A stretch of DNA of 40,234 nucleotides from Pedobacter sp. UBA4863 (GCF_002399615.1 NZ_DHDZ01000062.1:11474-51707), one strand, 5' to 3'. Shown: positions 26,196 to 35,088, numbered from the stretch's first letter. Program-made: numbers and translations. Notes: generated by a model not told the origin, from the letters alone.

Positions 26196-27821
26196 CTATT
26201 CTAAAACAAGCTCCACCATTTTTGTAATCTTGTTGTATCTTACTACGCCAATTTTATAGTAACTACTAATTATTCCCGCTTGCCTAACTTTCTCCGTATT
26301 CAGCGAAACCTGCTCACTGTTAACTATTGTCCCTCCCGTATTTATAAAATCAGTACCATCCTTTACCATAGTCCCTCCTTTGTAGGTAACCAAGCTTAAA
26401 TTAAAATTCCCATATTTTGGTGTTCTATACCAACCTGCATACAGGCCAATATCAACAATATTGGCAGACGACAGAGGAAGGGTTCGAATAAAATTTTTAT
26501 AACTTATTAATACCGCCTCTGTACCTGAACCCTGATTATCTCCCCCCCACCATAAATAAGAATTACTTTGCGGGCTTACACCGACTGGGACAGTATGTTT
26601 TGATTCAGAGCTAGCAAACCCCACATACATATCATCGTAAATGGTGCCTGTATCCTCAAACCCCACAAGAATATCTAAATCCTCTTCCTCCTCCTCTTCC
26701 CAAATATATCTCACCACTGCAAAATCAAAATTGTCTATAATAATCGGTTCGGCAGTTTGGTAGGTAAGCGTACTGGTAGGCACATTGAAGTTGAAACGTA
26801 GCAGCATAGGCAGGTAATCTTTGTTATAATTGCCGTTTGCCCCGGCGGCGGCGTAGGTTTGAAAGTTGCTGTAGTAAACATTGGCACCACCAATTACCGT
26901 AGGTACATAGTTGCCCACATTGCCGTTCATGGCCATCACACCGGTATAGTCTTTTAGAGCAAAAGCCCCTTCAAGTGTTTTCATGGTATTAGACCTACCT
27001 CTAACTTCTAATACAAAATCCTTGATACGAGGGTACTGCCTAATGAGTTTGGCAATGTTAAACTCGAGTCTCCATTTCAATATGCTGCCATTATCTACCA
27101 GATCAGAAGCAAGTATATAGGCATCGGCAGAGGCACTGTTGCTCGGTAAAAAGTTATTGCCGGTATATACGAGGGCCTGCCCGCCAACAACATCTGCATT
27201 GATGATGAGCGCCCCAGCATTCAACGGAGTGTCGTTAAATAGGTCTATCACCAGTACAGATGGATAATGTATATTGGTATTTAAAATGGTTAGCGGTAGG
27301 TTTTTGCTCATTCCGCCTTCTAGGGTAGCGGTAATGGTGGCGTATTTATCGCTAAAATCGGTGTCGTCTCTATATGTAGTAAGCTGGTTAAAGTCGAAAG
27401 CACCCCCCAGATTAATACTGAAATTGGTTTTATCGGTAACTCTTATCGGTGCATTGCTTCCAAAAGACAAATAGGTTTCGTAAGTGGCACTTGAACCCTC
27501 TTCTAGCTGTGTTGGGCCCTGTATAATCAATGACCCGGGCACTATATTAGCGTAAAAGTCCAAATATTTTATGCCCGACCAACCTTGCGCTGTTAATAGG
27601 CGTACACCAATGGAGTGAGGGCCATCGTTAGCCTTTGAACTTACTTGTTGCCCTTGCTCTTGGATAAGTATGACCTTATCTAAAAACCATTGGTAGGCCA
27701 ATACGCTTTCTTGTTCTGGAACTGAATCAAACTCGACTGTAAAGGAAAAAGAATTATCGGGCAGATAGGTTTCTCCAACGATATCAAAAGGAGGCCCGAA
27801 AAGACAGACAGTATTTGGCAT
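26196..27821 (-). CDS. Ig-like/beta-sandwich protein (541 aa), first gene of the giant-protein run
   Basis: No signal peptide. Residues ~20-100 (SFSFTVEFDSVPEQESVLAY, then GPHSIGVRLLTAQGWSGIKY) and ~105-185 (LIIQGPTQLEEGSSATYETY) look like two Ig- or PKD-type beta sandwiches. The second half is also strand-rich and includes an acidic run, WEEEEEEDLD, and LMLRFNFNVPTSTL-like text of unknown fold. No enzyme signature. A 240-base gap upstream, with a pair of 14-base repeats, makes this the likely first gene of the unit that continues to the 1391-aa fibre gene. An adhesive or structural role fits but is inferred. Confidence 0.62.
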   Translation of the reverse strand: MPNTVCLFGPPFDIVGETYLPDNSFSFTVEFDSVPEQESVLAYQWFLDKVILIQEQGQQVSSKANDGPHSIGVRLLTAQGWSGIKYLDFYANIVPGSLIIQGPTQLEEGSSATYETYLSFGSNAPIRVTDKTNFSINLGGAFDFNQLTTYRDDTDFSDKYATITATLEGGMSKNLPLTILNTNIHYPSVLVIDLFNDTPLNAGALIINADVVGGQALVYTGNNFLPSNSASADAYILASDLVDNGSILKWRLEFNIAKLIRQYPRIKDFVLEVRGRSNTMKTLEGAFALKDYTGVMAMNGNVGNYVPTVIGGANVYYSNFQTYAAAGANGNYNKDYLPMLLRFNFNVPTSTLTYQTAEPIIIDNFDFAVVRYIWEEEEEEDLDILVGFEDTGTIYDDMYVGFASSESKHTVPVGVSPQSNSYLWWGGDNQGSGTEAVLISYKNFIRTLPLSSANIVDIGLYAGWYRTPKYGNFNLSLVTYKGGTMVKDGTDFINTGGTIVNSEQVSLNTEKVRQAGIISSYYKIGVVRYNKITKMVELVLE

Positions 27822-27877
27822 AAGAGGTTAATATTTGGTGATTGTGGCCTGCCTCATGATATTAAAAACATCAACGA

Positions 27878-27911
27878 CAGATTAACCTTAAAGTTAGCAG
27901 ATTAGCTTTAA
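27878..27911 (-). promoter_or_regulatory. Two 14-base direct repeats, 20 bases apart, upstream of the giant-protein run
   Basis: On the coding strand TTAAAGCTAATCTG and TTAAGGTTAATCTG (12 of 14 identical) start exactly 20 bases apart, about two helical turns. They lie roughly 57-90 bases before the ATG at 27821. This is the arrangement of a tandem operator bound on one DNA face. I could not find a clean Bacteroidota -7 box (TAnnTTTG) near them. Chance similarity in AT-rich DNA remains possible. Confidence 0.35.
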
Positions 27912-28061
27912 CAAAAAAGAAAAAACGGAAATATTTTTTCACATACACCTTAATATTTTCAATATCAATATTTTACACTTGATCTCTAACAGTGTTTGAT
28001 ATGAGGTTTTTCATTGAAAAGTCATATATGAAGACTATTGCACAGACTTTAAGTAATAGTA

Positions 28062-29786
28062 CTACTCCAAATCGTCTCCTAAAGAATCTTTAATGGTAAA
28101 GCCATTTTTGTTTAATATGGTAGCCGGATTGCGGTAATAGGAGCCGTTCACAACAATATTGGTTGTTAGGGTCTTAGTTCCAGTGCCCTTTATTTCAAGA
28201 TTTGTAAATGTTAAATTTCCAAATATATTTTGAGAATCTGCTGAAAATATCAAGGTGCTGCAGATTAATGAGGAAGCCCCATTATATATCACGCCTCCAT
28301 TCCTTCTAAAGTCCAAAGTGCCTATTATAATTACATTAGAATTGCTCAAAGATAAGCCGCCAGGGCTTCCACTCTGCATTTCAAGCCTAAGGTTTAAAAA
28401 AGTAAAGTTTACGTTATTAATCTGTTGGGTGAATTGCCTAATGAATCTCCATAGTGTTGGCACGACACCATTCATAACAACGGAGCTTTGATTAAATGAA
28501 TAGGTTCTAAAAAGAACTTCCTCAACTGTTGTCCCACTTGAAAATGTTTGAGTAGCATTAAGATTTTCATCAGCAAATTCTATAGTAGCGTAGCTGCCTT
28601 GAGGGATTGTTCTAGCAACATTTCCAGCATTAGTGTACTTGGTATAACCTGTTAAGGTATGACCGTTTAAATCTAAGGTAGCAGTACCACTGAAATACAG
28701 GTGTTTGCAGGTTGTGTTACCTGTTAATTTTTTAACGCCGGAATTTTGTAACCTTAGCTCTAAATAGCCGCTATCATCAGGTACTCTTATATTTTGGTTA
28801 GCAGCATTATAAGCAACAATACTATTAATAAAATAAGCATTGAAAATACAATTTGAAAACGAATTTAAGCCATTTAAAGCCAAACTCCCATTGTTATCCC
28901 ACCTTGAACCCGAGTTTAGCCCATATATATCCAGAACTGAAAGATAAACGGAGTTCGATGAAATTAGGCTAACAACAATATTTTCAATTAATATGGTTTT
29001 TACGTAAAAATATTGGTTAGCGTTACCATTTACAGTAAAGTTTTTATTATTGGTGGTTAACCTAAATATTCCGCTTTGATAGTTTGGTTGCCAGACGGAA
29101 AATTGAACATTTTCTCTAACTTCTATTTCTGTTGGAGGCGTATTGCTTATATTGCCCGAAATCACGGAAAAAAAATTTGCAGTCAACTTTGCGTTACTAC
29201 CCAATATAAACGATTTGCCATAGGGGTCATAAACATAAAAAGTATTGAATACACACCGAACGTTATCGTTAATTGTAATACCCACAAGATTGTTAGAGAT
29301 ACTAACACCAGATAGATTTCTGTCTATAATCATTCTACCTGATTGGCCTGCTGAATTTGTTGGGGCAATACTACAACCTGAATTAAAATTAATGTTTGGC
29401 AATAGGTAATCAACCGTAAAATACAAACCTATTGTACCCGAAACGTTAATTACACCATAACTGTAGTTAGCAGGATTTCCTGCCAATGCTAAGGTGCTGG
29501 CAACATTTATAATACCGAAATTTGTCATTCCTGTGGCGATGCTTAATTGAGCATTAACATTTGTTATACACCCTTCAGTCAACACTAGAAATCGGACATT
29601 GCCACTGCTATTAACAAGGCAGTTTGCTTTAATAACAGCAATATGATTGGCGGTTGGCACCACACCTAAACTCCAATTTGCAGCATTGCTCCATAAATTA
29701 CTTACCGAGCCCAAAAACTCATTAACAGTATCGTTAATGATAACCCTGTTTCCAGCTATTAGCTTGCCACTTGAGGTTACTATCAT
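28062..29786 (-). CDS. Beta-helix-like structural protein, type C' (574 aa)
   Basis: Begins MIVTSSGKLIAGNRVIINDT, then NLWSNAANWSLGVVPTANHI. The W..(N)ANWS.G..P pattern is common at the start of bacterial parallel beta-helix surface and tail proteins. The body is a run of short hydrophobic strands with Asn/Ser turns, fitting a solenoid. A conserved block (VKKLTGNTTCKHLYFSGTAT, then LDLNGHTLTGYTKYT) and the C-terminus NPATILNKNGFTIKD are nearly the same in the 599-aa paralogue, while the interior differs strongly. No signal peptide. It starts 2 bases after the type B' gene ends and closes the second A-B-C module. Likely a fibre or spike component; exact role unknown. Confidence 0.68.
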   Translation of the reverse strand: MIVTSSGKLIAGNRVIINDTVNEFLGSVSNLWSNAANWSLGVVPTANHIAVIKANCLVNSSGNVRFLVLTEGCITNVNAQLSIATGMTNFGIINVASTLALAGNPANYSYGVINVSGTIGLYFTVDYLLPNINFNSGCSIAPTNSAGQSGRMIIDRNLSGVSISNNLVGITINDNVRCVFNTFYVYDPYGKSFILGSNAKLTANFFSVISGNISNTPPTEIEVRENVQFSVWQPNYQSGIFRLTTNNKNFTVNGNANQYFYVKTILIENIVVSLISSNSVYLSVLDIYGLNSGSRWDNNGSLALNGLNSFSNCIFNAYFINSIVAYNAANQNIRVPDDSGYLELRLQNSGVKKLTGNTTCKHLYFSGTATLDLNGHTLTGYTKYTNAGNVARTIPQGSYATIEFADENLNATQTFSSGTTVEEVLFRTYSFNQSSVVMNGVVPTLWRFIRQFTQQINNVNFTFLNLRLEMQSGSPGGLSLSNSNVIIIGTLDFRRNGGVIYNGASSLICSTLIFSADSQNIFGNLTFTNLEIKGTGTKTLTTNIVVNGSYYRNPATILNKNGFTIKDSLGDDLE

Positions 29787-29788
29787 TG

Positions 29789-30592
29789 TTATTGTCTATT
29801 TAAAATTCCTTGTGCTGTTGTTATTATATGGGATATTAATTTGCATTCTAATACAGTCATGGCTTCGCTAAACATACTACATGAGATAGTTCCTTTCAAA
29901 AAAAGAGTGGGATCGATGCCTAGCGATGAGTCGGTATTTCTATTAAACAGAAAAAATTTCCTATTTGAAATATCGTAAGTAGTAAAGTTATTTTGATTAG
30001 CTACTATTAGATCATTGTAATAAGCAAAGGATTCCGTATTAGAGGCTCTAGATAATCCTAACACTCCTGGATTAGAAGATATGGGCTTATCAAAGCTGGT
30101 TGTAATATTCGTGAAACTTGAGAATGTTGATGAATTATTAATTGAAGTTCTAATAGTATCATATATTCCCGTGAAAGTTCTACTTGAAAAAGATAAATCA
30201 GTGTAATTAGCATAGACCATACAATGAAATGATGCTTTGTTTATACTATTAGAAGAAATTTTTGTATTGATAAACCCGTTTATCCCATTCGCACTTACAC
30301 CTTTTGAATCATGGGTTATTCCTCCATAGTATGATAGTGTATAGGCGGCATCTAAATCTCTCATATCTTTCCAGTTCCATCTATGTGTAGCTGCCGTTCC
30401 TCCTACAAAACCATATAATGCTTTTATTTTACCCCATATACCAATGCCTTTTAATCCACTAACGATATGATTCACATAAAACCTTTCAGCTTCTGTTAAC
30501 ATTACACCATTTACGTCTCTGATAGTCTTGATGATTAATTCTGCTTCTGGTTCAAACGCTACAAGCAATCTTCCTTTGTCTAATAATATCAT
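29789..30592 (-). CDS. Phage structural protein family, type B' (267 aa)
   Basis: The stretch LKGIGIWGKIKALYGFVGGT, then ATHRWNWKDMRDLDAAYTLS, then GVSANGINGFINTKI matches, from memory, a widespread tailed-phage protein whose signature is roughly GLWxKMKAIYPFVGGTAxSHKxNLKxPxDxDAA...GYADT. That family is a LamG-like virion/tail protein. The N-terminus MILLDKGRLLVAFEPEAELI is shared with the 297-aa B protein. No signal peptide. Its ATG overlaps the stop of the A' gene (TAATG) and its stop is 2 bases from the C' gene, so the three are translated together. This is the clearest phage-type signature in the cargo. Confidence 0.75.
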   Translation of the reverse strand: MILLDKGRLLVAFEPEAELIIKTIRDVNGVMLTEAERFYVNHIVSGLKGIGIWGKIKALYGFVGGTAATHRWNWKDMRDLDAAYTLSYYGGITHDSKGVSANGINGFINTKISSNSINKASFHCMVYANYTDLSFSSRTFTGIYDTIRTSINNSSTFSSFTNITTSFDKPISSNPGVLGLSRASNTESFAYYNDLIVANQNNFTTYDISNRKFFLFNRNTDSSLGIDPTLFLKGTISCSMFSEAMTVLECKLISHIITTAQGILNRQ

Positions 30593-31374
30593 TATATGTT
30601 GTATTTTAGTTTGAGATAGGTTTGAACTTGTTTGGTTTCAATGTTATTTAAACATCTGTCCCAAAGAATCACTTGATAAACATCTGTTCTTACAAAGGAG
30701 TCGGTAGTCCAACCTGCACCACCAATATACATCCTGCAACCTAAACTTAATCCTTGAGTGCTGTAAGGTAATCTATAGTCAATTCCAGAGCTTATATCAT
30801 TAAATAAATTGTTTGTGGTATTGGCTGATATGATATCATTTTGATTTGCAAAATCATTTTTTACTCCACGAATGCCTCTTTTTATAGATACTTTATAGTC
30901 ATAGATATCTCTTGATGCAGGAGTTCTAAAACCTAAAAAACCACTTATTCCATTAGTCATATGTTCTTGGCATGCACCATTACCTAATCTAACCATCCCT
31001 TCGTTATGCCAGGTAACTCCTTGTTGCAAACTTGAAGAACCGATATCATTTTTAGATACAAGTACAATGGTTCTTTCTGTTTGCCAAATATAAAATGTTG
31101 ACGTCCTTAAATTTTCAAAACCAAGATATTGGAAACTCGCGGGTAGAAATTGCAAGTATGGTTTATTATTTACATCTACTTGGAAGGTTGGTGAATTAGT
31201 GTTCATAGAGGAATTATAAACATTACTCGCATTTCTCATATTCCCACTACAATCCACCCAATTATTTATATCATCTCCAAGGTTAGGCTGAATAACATCA
31301 AAACCATTTACATAGTCGGCATTCAACCAAACACTCGGATTTAAATCTCCAATATATTTTTCTAGAGCGTTCAT
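30592..31374 (-). CDS. Phage-tail/LamG-like protein, type A' (260 aa)
   Basis: The N-terminus MNALEKYIGDLNPSVWLNAD is identical to the 288-aa A protein over its first 16 residues. Motifs NKPYLQFLPASFQYLGFENL and the C-terminal VQTYLKLKYNI are typical of concanavalin-like tail proteins of the LxPxLWLxAxD type. The middle differs from its paralogue. No signal peptide. Stop and next start overlap as TAATG. It heads the second module after a 153-base spacer. Probable glycan- or surface-binding role by analogy with phage LamG domains. Confidence 0.72.
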   Translation of the reverse strand: MNALEKYIGDLNPSVWLNADYVNGFDVIQPNLGDDINNWVDCSGNMRNASNVYNSSMNTNSPTFQVDVNNKPYLQFLPASFQYLGFENLRTSTFYIWQTERTIVLVSKNDIGSSSLQQGVTWHNEGMVRLGNGACQEHMTNGISGFLGFRTPASRDIYDYKVSIKRGIRGVKNDFANQNDIISANTTNNLFNDISSGIDYRLPYSTQGLSLGCRMYIGGAGWTTDSFVRTDVYQVILWDRCLNNIETKQVQTYLKLKYNI

Positions 31375-31527
31375 TTATAAATTTGCCAGGTTTTTATATG
31401 AAATTTTATCATATTGCAATAAACCAAATTACCAAAAAATTGTTGATGATTAAGAAACAGTTTATTTTTTTGCTAAAAGCACTTGTGTCATAACGAGCTT
31501 GTTAAAGTATTTTCGGGGATATGGTTA
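31375..31527. other. Spacer between the two modules, with a 15-base match to the IS end
   Basis: No coding frame. At 31454-31468 the minus strand reads AAAATAAACTGTTTC, identical to bases 859-873 in the left inverted repeat of the IS256-type element. No second end or target duplication is visible here. It may be a relic of an IS copy at the duplication junction, or chance. Confidence 0.4.
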
Positions 31528-33327
31528 CTATTCTAAGTCGTTCCCAGAAGCGTCTTTAATGGTAAAGCCGTTTTTGTTTAAGATGGTAGCCGGATTGCGG
31601 TAATAAAGACCTGTAACTATAATATTAGCTTGTAGATATTTTTGTCCGGTTCCTGATAATGTTAAATTCTCATAAGTACGAGACCACACCCATTGGGGTT
31701 CTCCTCCATCGAAGTACCAGTTGCTACAGATAATGGAAAAGCTGGTTTCGTTAACCTGAAAAACATTGGTATGGTCTTTAAACCCTCTACAATGTATCTT
31801 ATTTACAGTTGTATTCCTTGTAAGCAAAATGCGGTTGTTGCCTCCGCTTCCACCCAGATAGACGAATGTCATTATATCATAATCATAAGGCATTAGATAA
31901 TGGTTTCCCATTGACATATCAACGGTAATTTGCAGCGACAATGCGGCCAAGGTAAAATTATTGAAATTGATTGGTATGCCATAATTATAAATAAAAGTAT
32001 TACAGATAATGTTTCCCGTAAATATCTTATTGCCAGAACGATTAATAAATATCGTGTCAAATGTGCCATATGGCAAATCTCTATTTACCGTACCACTGTC
32101 GGTATATTTGGTATATCCTGTTAAGGTGTAACCGTTCAAATCTAAAGTGGCAGTACCACTGAAATATAAATGCTGGCAGATGGTGTTGCCTGTTAGTTTT
32201 TTAATTCCACTGCTTGTTAACCGAAGTTCTCTGTAATTTATATCATCGGGTATTCTGATATATTGGTCGCCCCCCTTATTGTAGTTTACAATAGAGTTGT
32301 CAAAGTTACAGTTAAAAATTCCGCTTGTGGGCATAATATCCAACCGAGCATCATCCCCATTATAGCCCAAATTGCTTTTATTGTTAAAGACTGATGATGA
32401 ATTGCTACCGCTGATCTTATTAATGGTTACAATCTGGTATTCGGCATTATATTTTTCGTAATTTATAGTGCCACCATTTAATTTTAAATGTCCTAGTACA
32501 TTGGGTATATTGCCGGCAACATACATAATGGTATTGGCATTATTGAAATTTACTTCTGCTTGGGGAAGGTTAGTGCCATACCAACAATCAAACCTAGTTC
32601 CGATTATGGTGAATTTTAACTTACCACTGTTGTTTGATGACAAGCGGTGGAGAACAACATAGGTACCTATAAACTCTACCAAGTTGATTAAGTTTATAAT
32701 AAATCCCTGATAGCCTGCCCCCAGTTGCAGTACGCTATTTATTTCAGCAGCACGAGTGGCTTCAATTTTTGTAACGTTTGGGCCTAGTGTTAAAGTCTCA
32801 TTAGTATAACTACTATTGGCTGTTCTAAACCTGATCACATCGGCTATTAAGCCTTCATTTAAGATTATATGTGCGTCGTTTATATCCAAAACAACAACTC
32901 TTTTGTCTTCAATAACTGAGGTTATATCAATTGATCTGCTTTGTAGTCGCAACTCGATATTAATAGGGTTGGCATTGCCTAGCATTAAATTTTCAGGCAT
33001 CCCCAAATACAAAAGCTGCACAGAACCGGCAGTACTATTAACACTTCCTATTATTTCATTATTGTTCAATAATCTATGATATACTAAAAAATAGTTATTT
33101 ATGTTTAGCTTAGCGTTATTAATAAGTTCCTTACAAGTAGAGCCATAAGTAGAAACATTACAATTGGCTCTTATAATAGCAATATGGCTGGCTGTTGGCA
33201 CCACACCCAAACTCCAGTTTGCAGCATTGCTCCATAGGTTATTTACCGTGCCCAAAAACTCGTTAACAGTATCGTTAATGATAATTCTGTTTCCAGCTAT
33301 TAGCTTGCCGCTTGAGGTTACTATCAT
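31528..33327 (-). CDS. Beta-helix-like structural protein, type C (599 aa)
   Basis: Paralogue of the 574-aa protein: same opening (MIVTSSGKLIAGNRIIINDT; NLWSNAANWSLGVVPTASHI), same internal block (IKKLTGNTICQHLYFSGTAT; LDLNGYTLTGYTKYT) and same end (NPATILNKNGFTIKDASGND). Between these, residues ~60-340 and ~400-570 are largely unrelated at sequence level but keep the strand-turn style of a parallel beta helix. No signal peptide. It starts one base after the B gene's stop. Probable fibre or spike component whose variable centre may set binding specificity (inference). Confidence 0.68.
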   Translation of the reverse strand: MIVTSSGKLIAGNRIIINDTVNEFLGTVNNLWSNAANWSLGVVPTASHIAIIRANCNVSTYGSTCKELINNAKLNINNYFLVYHRLLNNNEIIGSVNSTAGSVQLLYLGMPENLMLGNANPINIELRLQSRSIDITSVIEDKRVVVLDINDAHIILNEGLIADVIRFRTANSSYTNETLTLGPNVTKIEATRAAEINSVLQLGAGYQGFIINLINLVEFIGTYVVLHRLSSNNSGKLKFTIIGTRFDCWYGTNLPQAEVNFNNANTIMYVAGNIPNVLGHLKLNGGTINYEKYNAEYQIVTINKISGSNSSSVFNNKSNLGYNGDDARLDIMPTSGIFNCNFDNSIVNYNKGGDQYIRIPDDINYRELRLTSSGIKKLTGNTICQHLYFSGTATLDLNGYTLTGYTKYTDSGTVNRDLPYGTFDTIFINRSGNKIFTGNIICNTFIYNYGIPINFNNFTLAALSLQITVDMSMGNHYLMPYDYDIMTFVYLGGSGGNNRILLTRNTTVNKIHCRGFKDHTNVFQVNETSFSIICSNWYFDGGEPQWVWSRTYENLTLSGTGQKYLQANIIVTGLYYRNPATILNKNGFTIKDASGNDLE

Positions 33328-33328
33328 A

Positions 33329-34222
33329 TTAGAAGGTATTTGTATAAGGATTGGTACTTAGTCTGCTGTTAAAATTATAAATGGCATTTGCCATATGGGT
33401 TCTTTCTTGCAATGTTAACAGCTGGTTGCCAATGAAAAAACAATTAGCATAATGAAAATAAGGAATGAAGTCAAATTGTGTGTTATGTTGCTCGGTTCTT
33501 CCCCCAAAGGTTATATAAATATTATTACTTGAGGTTACTGTAATGTTACTTCCCAGTATCCCTTGGTTTGTTGTGACAAATTGAGTTGTAGCCGGATAAC
33601 TTTTACCAGATATTATAAGCGCTCCCTTTTCATAAGGCCTATTATAATTATAATAATTAGATAAACCACCGTTACCACTTATTATGTAACCCGCTTCTGC
33701 CCTTGTACTAATATTAAAGCCCAGCCAATTGGGGTTAATTCTTTCATTTGGATTATGGGATAGGTTATTGGAGTTGTTTTTTGCACTAATAGCGCACATA
33801 GCCCCTAACACGTCCGTGAATTTAGTATTAAAATATCCAGCACAAAAGTTGTCGGGGAAGTCAAATATTAAATCACTTCTATATATCTTCCCACAAGTAC
33901 CATACGGTTTCAAATCTCCCATTGTAGGGTTATTATATATTTCCAATAGTTCATAACTGTTGCTAACGAGGTTATGCTTAATAATATTAAAACCACCTCC
34001 CATCATAGGATAAAAGCAGAGTAATTTATCCCATATAGGTACAGCATCAAATTTTTTCTTTAAATCTTCTACAAGAAAATGAATGGCCAGCCTTAATTGT
34101 TCAGCATTATAAAATCCATCAACGTTTACATTACTATCATTGCCAATGTCTGTTCTATTAATGTAATTATCGGTATCCCTGTCAAATTCCACCAGCATTC
34201 TTCCTTTGTTTAATAATATCAT
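33329..34222 (-). CDS. Phage structural protein family, type B (297 aa)
   Basis: Divergent paralogue of the 267-aa protein. It shares MILLNKGRMLVEFDRDTDNY at the N-terminus and the family segment LKKKFDAVPIWDKLLCFYPM, then MGGGFNIIKHNLV, where the classical family has GLWxKMKAIYPxxGGTAxxHKxNL. Later parts (NFCAGYFNTKFTD; GRTEQHNTQFDFIPYFHYAN) fit a LamG-like fold. No signal peptide. Its start overlaps the A stop (TAATG) and its end is one base from the C gene. Confidence 0.7.
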   Translation of the reverse strand: MILLNKGRMLVEFDRDTDNYINRTDIGNDSNVNVDGFYNAEQLRLAIHFLVEDLKKKFDAVPIWDKLLCFYPMMGGGFNIIKHNLVSNSYELLEIYNNPTMGDLKPYGTCGKIYRSDLIFDFPDNFCAGYFNTKFTDVLGAMCAISAKNNSNNLSHNPNERINPNWLGFNISTRAEAGYIISGNGGLSNYYNYNRPYEKGALIISGKSYPATTQFVTTNQGILGSNITVTSSNNIYITFGGRTEQHNTQFDFIPYFHYANCFFIGNQLLTLQERTHMANAIYNFNSRLSTNPYTNTF

Positions 34223-35088
34223 TATATGTTGTATTTTAGTTTAACATAGGTTACCACTTGGTACATTTCTATAGGAGTTATCAATCTGTTAAAATAAATT
34301 ATCTCATGTACTTGATCTGTTGTTCTAGGCATATTTGACATGTAATTACCAGATGATCCATAATAAGTTCTGCCAATAGTTAATTTTCCGCCACCCGCTA
34401 TATAACCTTTATTAAAATAACCAACACCACCTATATCAAAAATAAAATCGGGAGATTTATTGCAGGTATTTATAAATCTATTATTCCCACTAGCCATAGC
34501 GCCTGATGCGGTTCCTATTCTTGCCTGGTTAGAAATATACCCAAAATATTGATTGCCATTATTGCCCAAAATATTGGAACCATGTACAAAACATGAATAA
34601 TTTGGAGTTCTTAAGAATTGTAATTCTTGTAAAAATTGAGCTGTTGTGGCCGTGATGTTATATATAGGTGGAGCATAATGCCATGTAGATATGCTATTGC
34701 TCTTAAACTTATTCCATTGGCCAGGAGCATTACCTCCTTGACTAGAGGATACTGATGTATTTCCCCTATTCACCTGTATGCAAGTGAAGCCATTAGCTAG
34801 GTTACTATCAATTATTTCTAGTGATTGTTCATCAACTACTTCAATAAATGGTCTCCCGTGATTATCTATTTTGAATATTGGAGCTAACCAGGCTATAGTT
34901 CCGCCATAAATACTGTCATTTACTATATTTATAGGCCTAACCATATCTTTAGCAAGGCTACCTAAATTTTTCCAAACCGCAACTTCTTCATTTACATATG
35001 GCTGAGCAATGCCAAAACCATTTACATGTTCAGCGTTAAACCAAACACTCGGATTTAAATCTCCTATGTATTTTTCTAGAGCGTTCAT
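34222..35088 (-). CDS. Phage-tail/LamG-like protein, type A (288 aa)
   Basis: First gene of the cargo in transcription order. It opens MNALEKYIGDLNPSVWFNAE with HVNGFGIAQP, and ends IEMYQVVTYVKLKYNI, matching the A' protein at both ends. The middle, e.g. GGNAPGQWNKFKSNSISTWH, is its own. No signal peptide. A 117-base gap separates it from mobC. I found no exact TAnnTTTG box in that gap, so the cargo promoter is not defined. Confidence 0.72.
   Translation of the reverse strand: MNALEKYIGDLNPSVWFNAEHVNGFGIAQPYVNEEVAVWKNLGSLAKDMVRPINIVNDSIYGGTIAWLAPIFKIDNHGRPFIEVVDEQSLEIIDSNLANGFTCIQVNRGNTSVSSSQGGNAPGQWNKFKSNSISTWHYAPPIYNITATTAQFLQELQFLRTPNYSCFVHGSNILGNNGNQYFGYISNQARIGTASGAMASGNNRFINTCNKSPDFIFDIGGVGYFNKGYIAGGGKLTIGRTYYGSSGNYMSNMPRTTDQVHEIIYFNRLITPIEMYQVVTYVKLKYNI

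Larger units (their letters stand above)
28062..31374 (-). repeat. A'-B'-C' module, second copy of a tandem three-gene repeat
   Basis: Same gene order, spacing and coupled starts as the module at 31528-35088. At the start of the C genes I counted 13 mismatches by hand over about 146 bases (~91% identity). A second conserved island lies around the LTGNT...LDLNG segment. Much of the rest is diverged to protein-level or no obvious similarity. Confidence 0.8.
31528..35088 (-). repeat. A-B-C module, first copy of the tandem three-gene repeat
   Basis: Three coupled genes (LamG-like A, phage-type B, beta-helix-like C) repeated once immediately downstream. Conserved gene termini and diverged centres point to duplication followed by replacement or fast divergence of the interiors. 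Confidence 0.8.

Noticed and set aside
2526..35088. Complete prophage or contractile injection system
   Set aside because: Tail-like genes are present, but I found no terminase, portal, capsid, sheath, tube, tape measure, baseplate or lysis genes in the window.
28062..35088. Diversity-generating retroelement acting on the variable genes
   Set aside because: No reverse transcriptase gene and no template/variable repeat pair with adenine-specific changes was seen.
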